A DNA stretch of 64,000 nt from Paenibacillus lemnae (GCF_012933385.1 NZ_JABBPN010000002.1:186001-250000), one strand, 5' to 3'; shown: positions 18,816-26,154, counted from the stretch's first letter. Program-made: numbers and translations. The notes: generated by a model from the sequence alone, not told the origin.

Positions 18816-19087
18816 GGTTTGGTGGGATTTATGTTGTGGATAATCGTATGTTTCGGGTTGTATGAATCTCCAGGTGCGCGGCTTTTCACTTCTGCTGCAA
18901 CTACATCTCCCAGCTCAAAACTGTCTATATCCTGCACAGGTAACCAGAAGCCATCCACATAAATTTGCTTATCTTCTAGATTGATCTTCTCGATTGTACC
19001 TTTGACGTGAAAGATGTTTTTGTCGTCTGAGCATCCTGCTAGAACTATGAGTAAGACAATGGTGAAGAGCTTTAGTTTGTGGCTCAC
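18794..19087 (-). CDS. Small lipoprotein, possible DUF3221-like
   Basis: 97 residues with a lipoprotein signal: KLKLF, a hydrophobic core and VLAGCS giving Cys19. The mature part (HVKGTIEKINLEDKQIYVDG, later ELGDVVAAEV) looks like a small OB-type beta barrel and recalls DUF3221 lipoproteins; this is a weak resemblance. The start is GTG, overlapping the stop of the upstream lipoprotein gene as GTGA, so the two are translated together. Function unknown. Confidence 0.75.
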   Translation of the reverse strand: MSHKLKLFTIVLLIVLAGCSDDKNIFHVKGTIEKINLEDKQIYVDGFWLPVQDIDSFELGDVVAAEVKSRAPGDSYNPKHTIIHNINPTKPTGTPIK

Positions 19088-19488
19088 TCCTCGATGGGTA
19101 TAGATGTTGGCAAGATGTCCTGCAGGGTTGAATGTATTAAATAATCACTATACAGAACATCTCCACTGTCTTTAAAAAATGGAACTTTTGTAGTAAATTC
19201 GTCTGGTCCTTTTAAGATAAGCAAGCCCTCTGGGCCTTTTTCGTAAGCCATTCCTTCAGCACTCTCGCTTTTAGAGTTGTTTATTCTATCTATGATTTGT
19301 TCAATGGTTTGCTTCTCACGAATTGTGTTCGTGGAGCTATTCTGCTTATTAATATCAGCATATATCTGAATGAACTGAAAATCGCCTTCAATCAGCATAT
19401 CTTTGTGATTATCACGATCCGAACTCACAGTACAAGATGTGATTGTAACTCCCAGGCAAATGACCAGGAGTATTAAAGCATTACGCAT
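19084..19488 (-). CDS. Hypothetical lipoprotein
   Basis: 134 residues, unrecognised. Signal peptide with lipobox ITSC gives Cys19; the mature part is polar (DRDNHKDML) and continues as one small domain. ATG 19488 is preferred over TTG 19497 because AAGGAG lies nine bases before it. First gene of a two-gene lipoprotein unit. AT-rich compared with the division cluster, as are its neighbours to 25.5 kb. Confidence 0.75.
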   Translation of the reverse strand: MRNALILLVICLGVTITSCTVSSDRDNHKDMLIEGDFQFIQIYADINKQNSSTNTIREKQTIEQIIDRINNSKSESAEGMAYEKGPEGLLILKGPDEFTTKVPFFKDSGDVLYSDYLIHSTLQDILPTSIPIEE

Positions 19489-19554
19489 GGTGATCAACTC
19501 CTTATCTACAATGACGAAGGTAAGTTGAAATATGTTGCGCGGAGTTGCGGAAGG

Positions 19555-19581
19555 TAAAAACGCCTCCTTTCGGAGACGTTT
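19555..19581 (-). terminator. Terminator after the toxin-immunity pair
   Basis: Minus strand: AACGTCTCC, loop GAAA, GGAGGCGTT, then TTT. One G-U pair in the stem. It lies about 130 bases after the 19710 gene; nothing else was seen between them. Confidence 0.8.
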
Positions 19582-19709
19582 ATTGGAACGACTACAATTA
19601 GTTGGAGAGAAAAGTTAGGGGCTAATAGAATGAAAATCGTCACAATGAGAAGCGGGATCTACTATCCCAAAAGAAAGACGTACATTTCGATAAATGTTAA
19701 TGTTTACAC

Positions 19710-19994
19710 TTAACTTTTCAAAATGATCGAACCAACCTCGATATCATTTGGAGCTATGGACTTACCCACACATATTCCAACATTCTTTTTGTCAGCCATA
19801 GAGGTTGATATTTGAATTGAACTTACTTGAAGTGGTATTTCTTGATTATCCAGCCCTCTAATAAGAATCTCCTCACCTATTAATTCTTTAATCTCTGGAT
19901 GAGTTAACTGGTCTAAATGCTTATCTGTTCCAACTAGAATGGTCCCCTCATTCTTTGACTCAAATACTAAACTGATAGTCATAATTTTATTCAC
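19710..19994 (-). CDS. Hypothetical protein, probable immunity partner of the upstream toxin candidate
   Basis: 94 residues, mixed beta/alpha, no signal or membrane segment; family not recognised. It begins KIMTISLVFESKNEGTILVG and ends with short strands. The start is GTG with AAAGGAG eight bases upstream. It begins only 13 bases after the stop of the WXG100-type gene and shares its AT-rich base use. A small cytoplasmic protein directly behind a polymorphic toxin gene is the usual place for an immunity gene; the role is inferred from that position alone. Confidence 0.7.
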   Translation of the reverse strand: MNKIMTISLVFESKNEGTILVGTDKHLDQLTHPEIKELIGEEILIRGLDNQEIPLQVSSIQISTSMADKKNVGICVGKSIAPNDIEVGSIILKS

Positions 19995-20007
19995 TAATTA
20001 CTCTCCT

Positions 20008-21246
20008 TTATCTTTCATTGATATAAAGCTCATTCCTAACAACACGTATGCTTAAGTCAGCGTTTTTAAGCCTAGTTATAGCATCTCTTAGTAATGTCAT
20101 CCTCTCCGTTGAAGTCAAGTCAGGTGCGAATCTTGCTGCTCTTATACTAGCTTGTGCTTCGTCTAATGCAAAGTTTCTTTTAAATGTAATTGGATCCACA
20201 TTATATATTTCAAATGCTCTCCCCGCCATGTAAGATTCATAATGGCCTATAATTTCATGAGCAGTAGTAGCCCTTCCTGTAACACGAGAATTAGCTGTTA
20301 AAGTACCAATTCCTGTTTGCTCTGCTGGAAATACATCTGTATTGATAATGAACCTATCATACATCATTCCTGTGTTCCATTCATCATAAAAACCAGGTTT
20401 TGACACAATTATATTATCTTCTGGAAAATTTAATATTTTTGTGAAATCCACTATCTCAGCTATTTGTCCATCAGTTAAAGGGATTTCATTACGTAATCCT
20501 CCAGAAGAAATCTGCCTAAGATCACTTACTCCCTCATATTTTACTGGTAGACTTAATACATTTTTCGGTTTGATTAAAGATCCTGTTACGCCACCTGTGA
20601 CGAGCCCTGCTGCACCTATCATGTTAGTAAAATGTTCTGGGGACCAAGCATTTTTAGGGATTATTGACTCCCTAATTGTACCGTGGACTCCAAATGTCAT
20701 TCCATTAGCAAAATCATTAGGAGAATCGAAAAGCTTGTCAGCTCTCTCGGTGTATCCTTGATAAGCTCCTTTTGGTATTCCAGCGGTCCAGTAATCTAAA
20801 AAACCCCATATTGAAGAGTAACGATTGTTATATCTCTCGTTTGATGCATCCATTATCCCCCTTCCCAGTTCCTCTAAGCTGTCAACAGACTTTTCAAATC
20901 CAGATCTAGTATCAATAGTAGGAGCTGGACAAGCATTGGGTGGAGGTGGTAAACAAGCTAGGTCAATATTTCCTAGAGATTGGCGATCAACCTCTCTAAA
21001 TTTAGTAGCTATTTGACTTAACTCAAGAGATATTGAGGAAGCTAACGACACAAAAAGCTCCATCTTCTCCTTAGCAACATAAAAATCAAAGTAGAATCGC
21101 TGCTTTGTTGTCCCATCCCATAAAGATTCAAGAATAGATATTTGCTTCACTAGTTGGTTATTCATCTGACTGATACACTTACTAGATCTATCAAATTGTT
21201 GGGAGACTACATTAACCTGCTCAGGAGTTATTTTAATAATAGTCAT
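20008..21246 (-). CDS. WXG100-headed candidate polymorphic toxin with C-terminal HExxxH module
   Basis: 412 residues. Residues 1-95 form a helical hairpin with W43-D-G45 at the turn, like WXG100 proteins secreted by type VII (ESX/Yuk) systems. A proline and cysteine-rich linker follows (97-110). A middle glycine-rich region (about 175-225, FANGMTFGVHG, GAAGLVTGGVTGSLI) looks like a pre-toxin segment. The C-terminal part (about 255-412) carries TTAHEIIGHYES (H330, E331, H335: HExxxH), then LDEAQASIRAARFAPDL and LLRDAITRL. This end resembles tails of other Firmicute polymorphic proteins but I cannot name its activity; a metal-binding enzyme is plausible. ATG with GAGGT site; own promoter upstream; probable immunity gene downstream. 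Confidence 0.8.
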   Translation of the reverse strand: MTIIKITPEQVNVVSQQFDRSSKCISQMNNQLVKQISILESLWDGTTKQRFYFDFYVAKEKMELFVSLASSISLELSQIATKFREVDRQSLGNIDLACLPPPPNACPAPTIDTRSGFEKSVDSLEELGRGIMDASNERYNNRYSSIWGFLDYWTAGIPKGAYQGYTERADKLFDSPNDFANGMTFGVHGTIRESIIPKNAWSPEHFTNMIGAAGLVTGGVTGSLIKPKNVLSLPVKYEGVSDLRQISSGGLRNEIPLTDGQIAEIVDFTKILNFPEDNIIVSKPGFYDEWNTGMMYDRFIINTDVFPAEQTGIGTLTANSRVTGRATTAHEIIGHYESYMAGRAFEIYNVDPITFKRNFALDEAQASIRAARFAPDLTSTERMTLLRDAITRLKNADLSIRVVRNELYINER

Positions 21247-21280
21247 TAATCAACCTACCTCAAATACAAGTATTACCAGT

Positions 21281-21308
21281 ATAATACCATATTGAACCAT
21301 TAATTCAA
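21281..21308 (-). promoter_or_regulatory. Sigma-A-like promoter of the toxin-immunity unit
   Basis: Minus strand TTGAAT, 16 bases, TATTAT, about 35 bases before the ATG at 21246. The leader is short and AT-rich. Confidence 0.6.
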
Positions 21309-21567
21309 ACAGAAGGTAATCGCATAAATTGGTTTTTATTTTACACATATAAAGGAGAGATTTATAAAAGCGCTGACTTCAGTTAAAAAGTTAAACAGGT
21401 AATTTTTAGATTCAATCTATAAAATATTAAAAGAACTCTGTCTAAATAAATATCCAATAGTATCGGGAATTTCATAAGTAAGAGCAAAGAGAGCACCCGT
21501 CCCCAACAGCAAAAAGGGCTCATGATAACCTTTAAAAGCTGGTTACGTGAAATTGTATCCAGACATA
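21309..21567. other. AT-rich intergenic stretch with no gene seen
   Basis: Between the toxin promoter and the tRNA-Leu terminator. A 62-codon frame on the minus strand (21383-21571) has no ribosome site and a composition typical of non-coding AT-rich DNA. No repeat or structure stands out. Confidence 0.5.
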
Positions 21568-21597
21568 ACAAAAACCCTTAGAGATCAAGGGTTTTCG
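21568..21597 (-). terminator. Terminator after tRNA-Leu
   Basis: AAAACCCTT / AAGGGTTTT stem with a six-base loop, T-rich on the minus strand, 16 bases past the tRNA 3' end. Confidence 0.88.
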
Positions 21598-21612
21598 CTT
21601 AAAAGCTATGGA

Positions 21613-21698
21613 TGCCGAGGACGGGGGTCGAACCCGTACGGTAGTCACCTACCGCAGGATTTTAAGTCCTGTGCGTCTGCCAATTCCGCCACCCCGGC
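21613..21698 (-). tRNA. tRNA-Leu (UAA)
   Basis: 86 nt class II tRNA. The 7-bp acceptor GCCGGGG/CCTCGGC has one G-U pair. It has a long variable arm with a GTAGGTGACTAC-type stem, a GGTTCGACCCC T arm, and anticodon TAA in ACTTAAAATC. CCA is not encoded. Confidence 0.96.
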
Positions 21699-21725
21699 AT
21701 GATATCAATCTTGGCGACAAAATTG

Positions 21726-21755
21726 ATGATACCATGTTCCCCGGCTAACTGTCAA
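21726..21755 (-). promoter_or_regulatory. Promoter of tRNA-Leu
   Basis: Minus strand TTGACA, 18 bases, TATCAT, ending 28 bases before the tRNA 5' end. Confidence 0.75.
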
Positions 21756-21773
21756 TGCTAAAGATATTGGCAT

Positions 21774-22610
21774 CTATTTTGAAATATCGATAAAGCCTTC
21801 CCCGAACACATCCCGTACATCGTGAATGCTGACAAAGGCGTTAGCGTCCTCCGCACGAACGATTTTCTTTAGCAGGGAAACTTCTTGCTTGCTGATGACA
21901 ATATAAAGCACATCCTTCGGCTTTCCGGTGTAATATCCGTATCCTCGGAGCACGGTAACCCCGCGATCCAGCAGCTCCATCACCCGTACGGCAATACGAT
22001 CATGGTGGCTGGAAATGATGGTGACCGCTTTTTTAGGATTCAGGCCTTCAATAATAAACTCCATCGCTTTGGTGCCAATATAGAGAATCACGATGGTAAA
22101 CATCACTTTTTCAATCCCGATGACAAACACCGAAATGCCCGCCACAATGAGATCAAAAAACAGCAGCGCATAGCTCACATTCCAGTCCCAATACTTGGTC
22201 GCAAGCCGTGCTAATATGGTGGTGCCCGCCGTGGTTCCTCCCACCCTGATAATGAGACCGATACCGACACCTGCAAGCAAGCCTGCAAAAATCGCATTAA
22301 TCACCGGTTCATTCGAATCAATACTCCAATGCTCAGTCAAATGAAGAAACAACGAATTCGCTGCGACGGCAATCACCGTATATACGGTTGTGGTTTTATC
22401 AAGCAGACGATAGCCTACTGCCAGCAGCACTCCGTTCAAGATGATACTGACAATGGCTGGAGACCACTGAAACAGATAGAACAGGATGATGGAGATACCA
22501 GTAACGCCGCCCTCACCAAAATCATTCGGGATCACAAACAGGTTCACTGCCAGGGCAAACAGAAAGGCGCCGACCAGCAGCATGCAAATGTCAAAACCTC
22601 TTTTTTTCAT
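21774..22610 (-). CDS. YitT family membrane protein (DUF161 + DUF2179)
   Basis: 278-residue membrane protein. The N-terminal two thirds holds about five to six hydrophobic segments with the VPNDFGEGGVTGIS block typical of YitT proteins. The last 80 residues form a soluble DUF2179 domain (AVTIISSHHDRIAVRVMELLDRGVTVL, then YYTGKPKDVLYIVI), a likely ligand-binding or regulatory module. Function of the family is not settled. ATG 22610 is used because GGAGG lies eight bases upstream; frames from 22643 would start inside the leader terminator region. A promoter at 22720-22748 and a terminator-like hairpin lie between promoter and gene, so readthrough control is likely. Confidence 0.93.
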   Translation of the reverse strand: MKKRGFDICMLLVGAFLFALAVNLFVIPNDFGEGGVTGISIILFYLFQWSPAIVSIILNGVLLAVGYRLLDKTTTVYTVIAVAANSLFLHLTEHWSIDSNEPVINAIFAGLLAGVGIGLIIRVGGTTAGTTILARLATKYWDWNVSYALLFFDLIVAGISVFVIGIEKVMFTIVILYIGTKAMEFIIEGLNPKKAVTIISSHHDRIAVRVMELLDRGVTVLRGYGYYTGKPKDVLYIVISKQEVSLLKKIVRAEDANAFVSIHDVRDVFGEGFIDISK

Positions 22611-22640
22611 ACAATATTCCTCCATAGCCAGCAGAACCCA

Positions 22641-22682
22641 CAAAAAAAGCGATTAAAGGAATAAATCCCTTTAATCGCCGGA
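22641..22682 (-). terminator. Leader terminator (possible attenuator) ahead of yitT
   Basis: Minus strand: GGCGATTAAAGGG, loop ATTTA, TTCCTTTAATCGC, then seven T. It lies between a good sigma-A promoter and the yitT start, some 30 bases after the expected transcription start. No minus-strand gene ends upstream of it. Confidence 0.85.
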
Positions 22683-22719
22683 TGCATGTCTGCACATTTC
22701 AGCTCTTTTGATAAGCTTC

Positions 22720-22748
22720 ATTATAAGTAGCAATTGCAGGTTTGTAAA
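22720..22748 (-). promoter_or_regulatory. Sigma-A promoter of yitT
   Basis: Minus strand TTTACA, 17 bases, TATAAT; start expected near 22713. It is followed by a leader of about 100 bases holding the terminator hairpin. Confidence 0.8.
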
Positions 22749-22885
22749 TAGTGATGTCCAGCTATGATCAAAGTGATTCATACACACGTGAAGCTGCATG
22801 AATTTTGTATAATAACTATGCTCTGCTGCACATGATACATAGATGATTACCGAAAATTCAGAGACCAGAAAAGGATACACAGCCC

Positions 22886-23647
22886 ATGAAAAATAAACTA
22901 TTACTTTTACTTGCTGTCTCACAACTTCTTCTTGCAGCAGGATCCGCCCAAGCCGCTCCCTCAGCAGCAGGCAAAGGAAGGGAATATTACGAAGAACGGG
23001 GCGACATCGTTTGGGAGGTGCCTACCTCTGACAAAGTGATTGCCTTGACCTTTGATGACGGACCGGATGCACGGTCAACTACAGCGATTCTGGACTTGCT
23101 GAAACAATATGATGCCAAAGCGACCTTTTTTGTGGTCGGCAATCGGGTTAACAAGCATCCGGAGATCGTGGTGAGAGAACGGTCTGAAGGCCATGAAATC
23201 GGCAATCATTCATACAGTCACCCGATGTTCAATAGGATCGGCCGGGACAAGCTGACTTCCGAATTGCAGGATACGCAGCAGGCGATATATAAAGCCACGG
23301 GCTACCACCCCGTCTTGTTCCGCCCTCCTGGAGGAAGCTACAGTGAATCCATTGTCCAGCAGTGTAAAACCAAAGGGATGCTGATGGTGTTATGGTCGTG
23401 GCATCAGGATACCCTGGATTGGCGAAAACCTGGCGTGCAGGCCATCGTAAACAAGGTGCTTAAAAACGCTCATAACGGCGATATTGTGCTTATGCATGAT
23501 TTTGTAGCGGATAGCCAGCAAACGGTTGAGGCGCTTCATATTATTTTGCCGGAGCTTCAAAAAAGAGGCTATCGCTTTGTCACGGTATCCCAGCTTCTGT
23601 CCTATAAAGATAAGGAAAACCAGAAGTACCTGGAAGTCACTCATTGA
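22886..23647 (+). CDS. Polysaccharide deacetylase (PdaB/NodB domain)
   Basis: Exported carbohydrate esterase family 4 enzyme, 253 residues, likely removing acetyl groups from peptidoglycan amino sugars. Signal peptide 1-24 (KNK, hydrophobic core, AQA-A). NodB motifs: TFDDGPD with Asp57 as base and Asp58 as metal ligand; HEIGNHSYSHP with His108 and His112 as metal ligands; RPPGG; and the C-terminal IVLMHD. The pattern resembles PdaB-type proteins linked to spore cortex in bacilli, but other CE4 roles are possible. An AAAAGGA site precedes the ATG. TATAAT at 22808-22813 could be a -10 but lacks a clear -35. Ended by a strong terminator. Confidence 0.94.
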   Translation: MKNKLLLLLAVSQLLLAAGSAQAAPSAAGKGREYYEERGDIVWEVPTSDKVIALTFDDGPDARSTTAILDLLKQYDAKATFFVVGNRVNKHPEIVVRERSEGHEIGNHSYSHPMFNRIGRDKLTSELQDTQQAIYKATGYHPVLFRPPGGSYSESIVQQCKTKGMLMVLWSWHQDTLDWRKPGVQAIVNKVLKNAHNGDIVLMHDFVADSQQTVEALHIILPELQKRGYRFVTVSQLLSYKDKENQKYLEVTH

Positions 23648-23681
23648 TCTGAATGACCACTCGCGTATAGATGTAAAAGAT

Positions 23682-23729
23682 AACGGCGTATGCTGGCGGC
23701 GATTTGTCGCAGACATAGGCCGTTTTTTT
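23682..23729 (+). terminator. Terminator of the deacetylase gene
   Basis: AACGGC / GCCGTT outer stem with inner TATG/CATA and GGCGA/TCGCC-like pairs, then seven T. Confidence 0.9.
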
Positions 23730-23877
23730 ATTTCATACATAAGATCTCGCTGCTTCTTATGCATTACGCTTCCTTAACCCCCGGTGCCTCGGTTCACATA
23801 TTACATAAGCGGTTAATGTAATAATCTGGAACCTTCATCCATATCAATCGTATCCTTACAGTTAAGGAGTGATTGAT

Positions 23878-24306
23878 TTGTATTTGCCTTTATTCGGTTT
23901 ATTGCACATGATCGTGGGTTTTCTATTATTTCGACATCCCGATGCTGATCCTAGTCGATGGTTTTCCCGTAATCACATAGATGATTTAAATGAGAAAGAC
24001 ATCATAAATCTAAAACTTAAAGGCTTGATATTAGTATTATGGGGAGCACTAATGGCATTAGCGGGTGTCTACACATTACTTAAAGGACATGGTCAAATTC
24101 TATTTACCTTCTCATTAATCGTCGGGCTGGGAGCTGTCTCTTTCGGTATCTATGCTATAAAACAACCTAACATTAAGTGGATGCGAAGTCTGGGAGTTAA
24201 AGAACAGGATCACGATATTACATGGTTTATCAAGCTTGCCGGGATCATTCTTATTATATTTGGTACGCTTTGTATCCTTCTGAGTGCACAGCATCTATTT
24301 GTTTAA
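23878..24306 (+). CDS. Small four-helix membrane protein
   Basis: 142 residues with about four hydrophobic segments (near 1-18, 45-65, 70-92, 117-138) and a charged stretch between the first and second (DPSRWFSRNHIDDLNEKD). Family not recognised. TTG 23878 is preferred to GTG 23869: AAGGAG ends eight bases before the TTG but touches the GTG. It is followed 27 bases later by another small membrane protein gene, so the two probably form one unit. Confidence 0.75.
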   Translation: MYLPLFGLLHMIVGFLLFRHPDADPSRWFSRNHIDDLNEKDIINLKLKGLILVLWGALMALAGVYTLLKGHGQILFTFSLIVGLGAVSFGIYAIKQPNIKWMRSLGVKEQDHDITWFIKLAGIILIIFGTLCILLSAQHLFV

Positions 24307-24333
24307 TTTGTATTGGTTTAGGAGGAGAACGTG

Positions 24334-24540
24334 ATGAAATGGATTCTATATCTAGCAGCCATTTGTCTTTTCATAGGAGGTGCTTTAGGCGGAGCCTGGA
24401 CAACCGGTGATCAGCAACGCGCTAACTATTATTCCGATTCGAAAGAAGATCGTCAATTCAAGCAAAAATTAGCCAACAAGTTTTTTATTGCAGGAGCCCT
24501 TTTCCTGGTCGTGGCTGGAGTGATATATCTGGTTCGTTAG
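24334..24540 (+). CDS. Small membrane protein, DUF5316-like
   Basis: 68 residues, two membrane segments (about 4-20 and 48-66). The central GAWTTGDQQRANYYSDSKED stretch resembles DUF5316 proteins of bacilli as I recall them. ATG 24334 is chosen because GGAGG lies eight bases upstream; GTG 24331 would be five away. Function unknown. Confidence 0.75.
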   Translation: MKWILYLAAICLFIGGALGGAWTTGDQQRANYYSDSKEDRQFKQKLANKFFIAGALFLVVAGVIYLVR

Positions 24541-24543
24541 ATG

Positions 24544-24735
24544 TTACTCTAACCCTTTTCTAAACTCTTTCAGATGATATCTGAGAATAAATATCCCGAG
24601 TATTAGAGCAAGTATAGGAACTATAGTTATCCAGTAATGTCCGGTTATTGTAACTAACACTATCCCCGCTAAACAGAATAACAAATAAAGAGCATCCAAT
24701 ATAATTCGTCTTCTTATTAGAGATGTGTTTTCCAT
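24544..24735 (-). CDS. Small two-helix membrane protein
   Basis: 63 residues: basic N-terminus (SLIRRRI), two hydrophobic segments (about 11-30 and 33-52), and a basic tail HLKEFRKGLE. GGAGGG lies nine bases before ATG, which is the main evidence that it is a gene. Convergent with the DUF5316-like gene, with a three-base gap. Function unknown. Confidence 0.65.
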   Translation of the reverse strand: MENTSLIRRRIILDALYLLFCLAGIVLVTITGHYWITIVPILALILGIFILRYHLKEFRKGLE

Positions 24736-24835
24736 GCAAAAGACCCTCCTTATCTGAAACCTTTGACAGTAAAGGAACTATTAATTCAGTCTGTCATCCA
24801 GGACCTCTGATTTCACTTTCAAACAGAAGCTAATT

Positions 24836-25183
24836 TTATTCAAATGTTACAGTTTCAATTTTATTATTCCAGCTAATTTTAAATTCAATTGGATCTTTAG
24901 TTTTATCAGAGTCAGTAACCGTTCCCGATAGATTAAAAGGAATTTCCTGTTCTGCCGATGCTTTTCCTTGTTGATCGATATTTGTACCTGTTATTTCATA
25001 TACCAAGTCTTTTATCTGAGTTTCATCACCATTATAGAAAATACTAAATGACCCTGTTGATCTTTGCAAAGACACATCCCAATGTTCACTTTTCTCATGC
25101 TTTATATCATCAGCACCACAAGCAACTAATAAAGAAAATAGGAAACTAACGAAAAGAATTAATAGCACCTTAATATACTTCAT
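24836..25183 (-). CDS. Hypothetical lipoprotein
   Basis: 115 residues with signal peptide and lipobox LVAC (Cys22). The mature part has a beta-rich pattern (WDVSLQRSTGSFSIFYNGD, later FNLSGTVTDSD) but no family I recognise. ATG 25183 has AAGGAGGG eight bases upstream; in-frame starts up to 25222 do not. A TATAAT lies about 20 bases upstream of the ribosome site. Likely a single gene in the AT-rich accessory stretch. Confidence 0.75.
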   Translation of the reverse strand: MKYIKVLLILFVSFLFSLLVACGADDIKHEKSEHWDVSLQRSTGSFSIFYNGDETQIKDLVYEITGTNIDQQGKASAEQEIPFNLSGTVTDSDKTKDPIEFKISWNNKIETVTFE

Positions 25184-25378
25184 AAAATCCCTCCTTATGA
25201 AATTATACCCATTAATTATCACAATATATATGATTGATATGAAACAGAAGCAAATCTAACATTCAGGAGGGTGCGCCAGTTGCGAGTTTCAAAATGCTCT
25301 CTTCGAAGGCGATCAAAATCGCTGAGGGTTGAATTATGATTATGGTCTTCATTTTTACACCTCTCCCAGTAAGGAGTC

Positions 25379-25387
25379 TGGTATAAT
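25379..25387 (+). promoter_or_regulatory. Extended -10 promoter candidate
   Basis: TGGTATAAT fits TGnTATAAT and lies 19 bases before the small ORF at 25406. No good -35 at normal spacing. Confidence 0.5.
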
Positions 25388-25405
25388 CTTTTTGAGGTGA
25401 AAATG

Positions 25406-25501
25406 ATGAATGGCACGAAGTTTGTTATTATCATGGTAATTGTTCTACTATTGATTGGCGCCTGCGCTCTGGTTGCAGCTGAGCTTATAAGTTCCCCCTG
25501 A
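25406..25501 (+). CDS. Possible 31-residue membrane peptide
   Basis: Very short frame beginning MNGTKFVII and running through one hydrophobic segment to ELISSP. GAGGTG lies six bases before ATG 25406 (ATG 25403 is also possible), and an extended -10 promoter lies just upstream. Single-pass membrane peptide by composition. Function unknown; existence rests on promoter plus ribosome site only. Confidence 0.4.
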   Translation: MNGTKFVIIMVIVLLLIGACALVAAELISSP

Positions 25502-25585
25502 GCATTAAATTTGCCAGATACCCACTAAATCATAAAATCAGAAGTAAAAAATTATGGGCTACTCCCCCCCCAACCCCCTTAAACA

Positions 25586-25615
25586 GCAAAAAACCCTTGC
25601 AGCGCAAGGGTTTTT
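25586..25615 (-). terminator. Terminator of the tRNA pair
   Basis: AAAAACCCTTGC / GCAAGGGTTTTT stem with loop AGC, followed by T on the minus strand, eight bases past the tRNA end. Confidence 0.92.
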
Positions 25616-25622
25616 CAATAAG

Positions 25623-25696
25623 TGGGCCCTGAGGGACTCGAACCCCCGACCAATCGGTTATGAGCCGACCGCTCTAACCAACTGAGCTAAGGGCCC
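25623..25696 (-). tRNA. tRNA with anticodon CAU, probably Ile2
   Basis: 74 nt; acceptor GGGCCCT/AGGGCCC, D arm TAGCTCAGTTGGTTAGAGC, anticodon CAT, T arm GGGGGTTCGAGTCCC. CCA is not encoded. The CCCTTAGCTCAG start and TTGGTCG variable region look more like lysidine-type Ile2 than elongator Met. A tilS-dependence check is outside the sequence, so Met remains possible. Confidence 0.9.
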
Positions 25697-25738
25697 TGAT
25701 CACATACCATGTTATAAGTACACTGTTCCGGGAAAAAT

Positions 25739-25819
<81 letters not shown>

Positions 25820-25848
25820 TCATTAATATTCAAACAGCGACAATAATT

Positions 25849-25878
25849 AATATACATGATACTGGGCCAACAAGTCAA
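25849..25878 (-). promoter_or_regulatory. Promoter of the tRNA pair
   Basis: Minus strand TTGACT, 18 bases, TATATT, 30 bases before the initiator tRNA. Confidence 0.7.
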
Positions 25879-25911
25879 GTCAGAATTTATGGGATTGGGA
25901 AGTGCGCAACC

Positions 25912-26076
25912 TTAAGGGAGGTAACGCACTCCGAAACGTCCTTTACGGGAACGGTATACCTCCACAGCCTGCGGATCTCCGTACCCGAACAGCCAGGCAT
26001 CCTGCTCCAGCCTTTTTGCGAAACACCCGGCCTGAAACTTGGTCGTATACAGCTTCCCATAGTACACCCACTTCAT
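25912..26076 (-). CDS. Small hypothetical protein behind the TetR gene
   Basis: 54 residues from ATG 26076: MKWVYYGKLYTTKFQ, then CFAKRLEQDAWLFGYGDPQ and a basic, aromatic-rich tail ending GVRYLP. The composition looks protein-like rather than a chance frame, and I have an impression of similar Paenibacillus small proteins, not certain. GAAGGGA lies nine bases before ATG; an in-frame GTG at 26109 would add 11 residues but has no ribosome site. It lies about 78 bases past the TetR gene. Function unknown. Confidence 0.5.
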   Translation of the reverse strand: MKWVYYGKLYTTKFQAGCFAKRLEQDAWLFGYGDPQAVEVYRSRKGRFGVRYLP

Positions 26077-26154
26077 GCCTATCCATCCCTTCGGGTCATG
26101 ATCCTCCACTTCGCGATTATTATGCCCAAAGGGTTGGTAACAATTCCATTATTT

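Noticed and set aside
22671..22922. 83-codon minus-strand frame upstream of yitT
   Set aside because: Covers promoter and leader of yitT and the start of the deacetylase gene; no ribosome site.
25219..25434. 71-codon minus-strand frame
   Set aside because: No ribosome site; it runs through the opposing promoter and a possible repeat remnant.
25623..25696. Calling the first CAU tRNA an elongator tRNA-Met
   Set aside because: Its arms look closer to tRNA-Ile2; kept as probable Ile2 with Met as alternative.
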